From JBFXEO01 sp050180015 (lineage in GTDB: Bacteria; Bacteroidota; Bacteroidia; Bacteroidales; Tenuifilaceae), in the NCBI GenBank assembly GCA_050180015.1, contig JBFXEO010000096.1, positions 1-10,302 on the forward strand: DNA of 10,302 bases, written 5' to 3'. The position numbers were made by a program, and so were the translations under genes. This document shows positions 5,761-10,302 of the stretch, in pieces (positions within the stretch are counted from its first letter, which is position 1; each line of letters opens with the position of its first letter). The notes beneath the pieces were generated by a model. The model had not been told where the DNA came from. It saw only the letters and a list, made by a program, of their open reading frames with translations, and ran no database searches.

Positions 5761-7953
5761 ATGGCCAAACTAAGATTCAACGCTTTAAAAGAAGCAACAA
5801 GTCGTACTCCAGTTGAATTTAACGGAAACAAGAATTCTAAGTATTCCGAAATTTTTGGAGTAAATGTATTCGATAGGGAAAAAATGAAACGGTACCTATC
5901 GACCGATGCTTACGAAAGCCTAGTAACATCTATTGACGAAGGCCGCCGTATTGACCGGAAAATTGCGGGACAAGTAGCTGCGGCAATGAAAGTATGGGCA
6001 ATTGAACAGGGCGCAACCCATTACACCCATTGGTTTCAACCGTTAAACGGTGCAACTGCCGAAAAGCACGACGCATTCCTATCGCTTGGCAAGGATGGGA
6101 AAACACTTGAAATATTCAGGGGCGATATGCTTGTCCAGCAAGAACCCGATGCATCGAGCTTCCCCAGCGGTGGAATCAGAAACACTTTTGAGGCAAGAGG
6201 TTACTCGGCATGGGATCCATCATCACCCGCATTTATTCTGGAACAGACCCTTTGTATCCCAACTGTTTTTGTGTCGTACACCGGTGAAGCCCTAGACTTT
6301 AAAACTCCACTACTAAAATCGTTAACCGTTCTCGATAAAGCTGCCGTATCGGTACTTGAATATTTCGACAAGGATGCCAAGAAAGTTTACGCCACGCTGG
6401 GCTGGGAACAGGAGTATTTTTTGGTGGACGAATCGCTTTACAACGCCCGTCCAGATTTGGTTTTGTGCGGACGCACACTTATGGGACATGCAGCAGCTAA
6501 GGATCAGCAGCTGGAGGATCACTATTTCGGATCTATACCCAACCGCGTAAACGCTTTCATGCGTCATTTTGAATACGAGGCGTACAAGCTGGGAATCCCT
6601 GTTAAAACAAGGCATAATGAGGTTGCCCCAAACCAATTTGAGTGTGCGCCAATTTTTGAAGAGGTTAACCTTGCCGTAGATCACAATCAGCTAATAATGT
6701 CGTTAATGGATAGAATTGCCCGTAAGCACAGCTTCAGGGTTCTTTTCCATGAAAAACCTTTTAAGGGTGTGAATGGATCGGGCAAGCACAACAACTGGTC
6801 CATGATGACTGATACTGGCGTAAATCTTCTTTCGCCGGGCGGTACGCCAAAAAACAACCTGCAATTCCTTACTTTCCTTATCAATACAATAAAAGCGGTA
6901 CACGATCATTCGGCCCTGCTTATTGGAAGCATTGCCTCAGAACCAAACTCGCACAGGTTGGGCGCGCACGAAGCTCCCCCTGCAATTATGTCGGTATTTA
7001 TAGGCAAAACTCTCAGCTCGGTTCTTGATGAGCTGGAGGAAAGGGTAAGCGATAAAAAAATGACCCCCGATGAAAAAACAGAGCTAAAGCTTGACATCAT
7101 TGGAAAAATCCCCGAGATTCTACTCGACAACACCGATAGAAACCGCACATCTCCGTTTGCCTTTACCGGGAATCGGTTTGAGTTTAGGGCCGTGGGCTCG
7201 TCGGGCAGCTGCGCATCGCCGATGATTATTCTTAACACTGCCGTTGCCAACCAGCTGAACCAGTTCAAGTCCGATGTAGAAAAAGTTATTGAGAAGGGCA
7301 TAAAAAAGGACGAGGCCATTATACAATGCCTGCGTAAGGTTATCATAGAATCAAAAAAAATTAGGTTCGAGGGCAATGGCTACAGCCAGGAGTGGGTTGA
7401 AGAAGCTGCACGCAGGGGGCTACCCAATATTCAGAGTGCCATAGAGGCATTTAAAACATTCCTTACCGGCCCATCTATAGACCTTTTAACGCGCAATAAC
7501 GTTCTATCCCACAGGGAGCTCGATGCACGCTATGAAATCCGGAACGAAATATTCCTAAAGAAAGTACAGATTGAGGCAAGAATCCTGGGCGATTTGGCCA
7601 TTAACCACATAATCCCCACCGCTATTGCCTATCAAAGCGTACTGGTGTCGAACGTTAAAGGATTAAAGGAACTTTACCCTGAAGATTACAAGCAGCTGGC
7701 CAACCATCAGCTAAATCTTATTCAGGAAATTTCGGAGCATATACATCAAATCCGCAAAATGGTTGACGAAATGATTGATGCCAGAAAAGAGGCCAACATG
7801 GTTGAGGATACTACAAAAAAGGCCGACCTTTACTCAAACACCGTAAGGCCTTACATCGAAAATATTCGGTATCACATTGATAAGCTGGAAATGATTGTTG
7901 ACGACGAAATATGGCCATTGCCAAAGTATAGAGAGATGCTATTCATTCGGTAG
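5761..7953 (+). CDS. glnN: Glutamine synthetase type III
   Basis: The enzyme makes glutamine from glutamate, ammonia and ATP in the cytosol and is the main ammonium-assimilating enzyme of many Bacteroidota. At 730 residues it has the normal type III length, far longer than type I (about 470). Family features in order: GATHYTHWFQPLNG (84-97), SSFPSGGIRNTFEARGYSAW (132-151), the catalytic-core strand GWEQEYFLVDE (214-224), KTRHNEVAPNQFE (282-294), NGSGKHNNWSM (338-348) with the ATP/glutamate-site GKHNNW, and NRFEFRAVGSSGSCASP (471-487). The type III C-terminal helical extension covers about 560-730. No substitution or truncation is evident. The start is ATG at 5761, 21 bases after a TATTTTTG element. 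It is a single-gene unit closed by the hairpin at 7972-8002. C-rich boxes upstream may mediate regulation. Confidence 0.97.
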   Translation: MAKLRFNALKEATSRTPVEFNGNKNSKYSEIFGVNVFDREKMKRYLSTDAYESLVTSIDEGRRIDRKIAGQVAAAMKVWAIEQGATHYTHWFQPLNGATAEKHDAFLSLGKDGKTLEIFRGDMLVQQEPDASSFPSGGIRNTFEARGYSAWDPSSPAFILEQTLCIPTVFVSYTGEALDFKTPLLKSLTVLDKAAVSVLEYFDKDAKKVYATLGWEQEYFLVDESLYNARPDLVLCGRTLMGHAAAKDQQLEDHYFGSIPNRVNAFMRHFEYEAYKLGIPVKTRHNEVAPNQFECAPIFEEVNLAVDHNQLIMSLMDRIARKHSFRVLFHEKPFKGVNGSGKHNNWSMMTDTGVNLLSPGGTPKNNLQFLTFLINTIKAVHDHSALLIGSIASEPNSHRLGAHEAPPAIMSVFIGKTLSSVLDELEERVSDKKMTPDEKTELKLDIIGKIPEILLDNTDRNRTSPFAFTGNRFEFRAVGSSGSCASPMIILNTAVANQLNQFKSDVEKVIEKGIKKDEAIIQCLRKVIIESKKIRFEGNGYSQEWVEEAARRGLPNIQSAIEAFKTFLTGPSIDLLTRNNVLSHRELDARYEIRNEIFLKKVQIEARILGDLAINHIIPTAIAYQSVLVSNVKGLKELYPEDYKQLANHQLNLIQEISEHIHQIRKMVDEMIDARKEANMVEDTTKKADLYSNTVRPYIENIRYHIDKLEMIVDDEIWPLPKYREMLFIR

Positions 7954-7971
7954 GTTTAGGTGGTTTATGCT

Positions 7972-8002
7972 AAAATATCCCGGCTCTGCCGGGATATTTT
8001 TT
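7972..8002 (+). terminator. Intrinsic terminator of glnN
   Basis: AAAATATCCCGGC (7972-7984) pairs perfectly with GCCGGGATATTTT (7988-8000) across a three-base TCT loop, and the T-run continues to 8002. The 13-pair stem starts 18 bases after the glnN stop. This is the strongest terminator in the window. The A-tract on the left would let it act on the minus strand too, but no minus-strand gene approaches it. Confidence 0.93.
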
Positions 8003-8070
8003 GCCCCAATGAAATTCTAAAAATTCAGCAAACCGCACAACCCTTTTAAAATAATATTTACCTTTACTTC

Positions 8071-8103
8071 TTTGAAATTATTTTCTTTTTAAGAATATTT
8101 TTG
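8071..8103 (+). promoter_or_regulatory. Promoter of the PorE-like gene (-33 TTTG, -7 TATTTTTG)
   Basis: TTTG (8071-8074) and TATTTTTG (8096-8103) are separated by 21 bases, matching the Bacteroidota consensus TTTG-N19/21-TAnnTTTG. Transcription would start near 8109, giving a leader of about 15 bases before the ATG at 8125. Confidence 0.75.
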
Positions 8104-8124
8104 CATCAATAGCTTGTAAAAATT

Positions 8125-10122
8125 ATGATTGTACCAAAATCAACCATTAGAAAAGGGATGTTGCTCCTTGCAGGTTGTTTCCTGCTATCAAATATTTCCA
8201 TAGCACAAACATCAAAACTTACCCGTGCCGATGCTTTATATAAAGCAGGTGGATATTTTGAGGCTATAGACCTGTACAAGGCAGATATTGATAAGATTAA
8301 AGATAAAACCGAACTATCAAAATATCTTTTAAAAATTGGGAATTGCTACCGGCTCATTGGAAATGCACGCCAAGCCGAAATTTGGTACAACAAGGCAATT
8401 TTAAGAAACTGTCCCGATCCTAAAGTTTACTACTATTATGCCGACATGCTCAGAATGAACGAGAAGTACGACGAGGCGATTGAACAGTACCAGAAATACA
8501 AAATTTTAGCCCCAATCGATAAATTGGCCGATTCTGGAGTTGAATCGTGCGAGCTTTCCAAAAAATGGAAGGAAACACCCTCCGGCTACGAAATTAAAAA
8601 TATGCGTGGAATAAACACAAAGTTCAGCGAGTTTAGCCCCACATTTGCCTCGAATGATTTTATGACACTTTACTTTACAAGTTCACGCAAAGGCACCACC
8701 GGAGGTAAGCTAAGTGCTGTTACGGGTGAATATTTCAGCGATATTTTTATCACCGACCGGGATAATAAGGGAATTTGGAGCATACCAAAAACAATTGACG
8801 AAACCATTAACACGCTATACGATGAGGGAACCTGCTCATTCGGTTCCGACTATAACTCGCTTTACTTTACCCGATGCAAGGTGAGCAAGCGCGATAAGCT
8901 GGGCTGTCAGATTTTTTACGCCAAAAGAGTGGAACAGGGATGGCTATCCCCCGAGGAAATTAAAATTGCATCGGACAGCATGATTGTTGCTCACCCCAGC
9001 ATCTCGGGCGATGGCACTACCCTTTACTTCACCAGCAACATCGCCGGAGGCTTTGGAGGCCTTGATATATGGAAGGTCACCAGAAGCTCCGAATCGGATG
9101 ATTGGGGCGAACCCATTAACCTTGGCGGCGAAATAAATTCCGCCGGTAACGAGATGTTCCCGTACATTCACTCCGATGGAACCCTGTACTTCTCTTCCGA
9201 TGGTCACCCCGGCATGGGTGGATTAGACCTGTTCAAAGCTAAAACCACCGAGAAAGGATCGTGGGAAGTGGAAAACATGCGTTACCCCATGAATTCGCCT
9301 GCCGACGATTTTGGTATTGTATTCGAACAGGAACGAGAGGCGGGTTACTTCTCATCGCGCCGACAGGGCGGAAGGGGTGCCGATGATATTTACATGTTCT
9401 ACCTACCCCCAATCATTTACAACATGATTGGTAATATTACCGATGACAAAACCAAAACCCCGGTTAACCAGGCAACCGTCAAGCTGGTTGGAAGCGATGG
9501 AACCGTTGTGACCATGCAAACTGCAGCCGATGGATCGTTTAAATTTAACCTTACCCCCAACACCGATTATGTTGTAATTGCCTCCAAAAAAGGCTACCTT
9601 AACAATAAAGCCAAGGAAACAACCCGAGGCTTAACCCAAAGCAAGGATTTTGATGTTACCATTGCAATTACCTCCACCGAAAAACCAATAGAAATACCCA
9701 ATATTTTCTACGATTACGACAAGTGGGAATTACGTCCGGAATCGCGTGAAGCACTAGATCGCCTGGTAGAAATTCTTAATGACAACCCCGCAATTACCAT
9801 CGAGCTGGCATCGCACACCGATAGCCGCGGAACCAAGGAGTACAACTACGAACTATCGCAGAAACGAGCGCAATCGGTTGTAAACTACCTTATAGAAAAG
9901 GGAATAGCCGCCGAACGGCTCAAGGCAAAAGGATACGCACAAACGCAACCAAAGGTTGTTGATGGGGCGCTGAATGCACGTTACCCGTTCCTTACCGTAG
10001 GAGTTCTGCTCGACCAAAAATTTATTGACGGGTTAACCTCCGAGGAAAACAAAGAAATTGTACATCAGATAAACCGCAGAACTGAGTTCAGGGTACTCCG
10101 TGATGATTATCCGGTAAAATAA
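8125..10122 (+). CDS. PorE-like TPR / PD40 propeller / carboxypeptidase-regulatory / OmpA envelope protein
   Basis: This 665-residue exported protein has four domains. An N-terminal signal covers about 1-28: KSTIRK then a hydrophobic core ending SIAQ. A lipobox-like LAGC at Cys18 makes lipoprotein processing an alternative. TPR repeats lie at about 33-130. Five PD40 propeller strands follow (near 170-187, 234-250, 290-304, 342-358 and 394-411; for example DGTTLYFTS and DGTLYFSS, with GGLDIW/GGLDLF between). A carboxypeptidase-regulatory-like fold lies at about 432-515 and an OmpA C-terminal domain at about 525-655. Peptidoglycan-binding Asp566 and Arg581 are present with the 15-residue spacing of known OmpA domains, followed by NRRTEFRVL. 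This order equals that of PorE of the type IX secretion system, which ties the secretion machinery to peptidoglycan. Many Bacteroidota have paralogues with this layout, so the PorE assignment is probable but not certain. It is a single-gene unit with a strong promoter. Confidence 0.92.
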   Translation: MIVPKSTIRKGMLLLAGCFLLSNISIAQTSKLTRADALYKAGGYFEAIDLYKADIDKIKDKTELSKYLLKIGNCYRLIGNARQAEIWYNKAILRNCPDPKVYYYYADMLRMNEKYDEAIEQYQKYKILAPIDKLADSGVESCELSKKWKETPSGYEIKNMRGINTKFSEFSPTFASNDFMTLYFTSSRKGTTGGKLSAVTGEYFSDIFITDRDNKGIWSIPKTIDETINTLYDEGTCSFGSDYNSLYFTRCKVSKRDKLGCQIFYAKRVEQGWLSPEEIKIASDSMIVAHPSISGDGTTLYFTSNIAGGFGGLDIWKVTRSSESDDWGEPINLGGEINSAGNEMFPYIHSDGTLYFSSDGHPGMGGLDLFKAKTTEKGSWEVENMRYPMNSPADDFGIVFEQEREAGYFSSRRQGGRGADDIYMFYLPPIIYNMIGNITDDKTKTPVNQATVKLVGSDGTVVTMQTAADGSFKFNLTPNTDYVVIASKKGYLNNKAKETTRGLTQSKDFDVTIAITSTEKPIEIPNIFYDYDKWELRPESREALDRLVEILNDNPAITIELASHTDSRGTKEYNYELSQKRAQSVVNYLIEKGIAAERLKAKGYAQTQPKVVDGALNARYPFLTVGVLLDQKFIDGLTSEENKEIVHQINRRTEFRVLRDDYPVK

Positions 10123-10302
10123 TACGCGTTTAGTTAAATTATTTGAACCAGAATTTATACGGCCAGCTCGCAAAGTGTGTTTGTGATGTGCTATTATGGT
10201 AGTAACGAAAATAACATCAAATTTAAAACACTAAAAGGAATCGCCTGATCTACAGATGATCGCCCCTTTTCTTGAAAATTCGAAACATTTACCTTTATTT
10301 GT
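10123..10302. other. Downstream region to window end
   Basis: No gene is visible in these 180 bases. Apart from the imperfect hairpin at 10233-10270 the sequence is AT-rich and featureless. It may lead into the next gene's promoter beyond the window. Confidence 0.5.
10233..10270 (+). terminator. Imperfect terminator hairpin after the PorE-like gene
   Basis: AAAAGG (10233-10238) pairs with CCTTTT (10265-10270). Inside, CG (10242-10243) and GATC (10247-10250) can pair with GATCG (10258-10262), leaving mismatches and bulges. The T-run is short (TTTTCTT). It begins 111 bases after the stop, so it is a plausible but weak terminator. Confidence 0.4.

Noticed and set aside
6906..7376. 156-codon minus-strand open frame inside glnN
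   Set aside because: It lies wholly antisense to the conserved core of glutamine synthetase. The serine- and leucine-rich translation is typical of a shadow frame.
1..10302. tRNA, rRNA, CRISPR array, insertion sequence or attachment site
   Set aside because: I saw no cloverleaf or T-loop sequences in the gaps, no regularly spaced repeats, no transposase or integrase frames, and no terminal inverted repeats with target duplications.

Overview
The window looks like chromosomal DNA from a member of the Bacteroidota, probably Bacteroidales or a close relative. Four things point there: a fused MurF–alanine racemase, a type III glutamine synthetase, a TPR–PD40–carboxypeptidase-regulatory–OmpA protein resembling the type IX secretion component PorE, and promoters of the Bacteroidota form (TAnnTTTG at -7, one with a well-spaced TTTG at -33). 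Leaders are AT-rich and mostly lack a Shine-Dalgarno sequence. No mobile element, CRISPR array, tRNA or rRNA was seen.

Layout. Bases 1-791 (+) hold the 3' part of nadE (NAD+ synthetase), cut by the window edge. A 429-bp gap follows. It contains a short intergenic repeat and, on the minus strand, what may be the decayed 3' end of an outer-membrane protein gene with its old terminator. At 1221-1922 (+) is a Crp/Fnr-type regulator. It converges with 2053-4521 (-), the MurF/Alr fusion that makes cell-wall precursors. Upstream of that fusion lie two small minus-strand iron-sulfur genes, 4813-5004 and 5011-5499. They form a tight pair and both carry a CDGSH domain. Divergent from them, across a 261-bp regulatory gap, is the type III glutamine synthetase gene at 5761-7953 (+), closed by a near-perfect intrinsic terminator. 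Last is the PorE-like envelope gene at 8125-10122 (+), which has the best promoter in the window and a possible imperfect terminator behind it.

How the genes relate. Most are housekeeping genes in separate transcription units: cofactor synthesis, peptidoglycan precursors, nitrogen assimilation and envelope or secretion. Only the CDGSH pair looks like a true operon. I see no convincing new multi-gene system. The points most worth a second look are an identical 13-base C-rich box upstream of both murF-alr and glnN, the tandem CDGSH pair with a changed cluster motif in the smaller protein, and the beta-barrel relic upstream of the Crp/Fnr gene.
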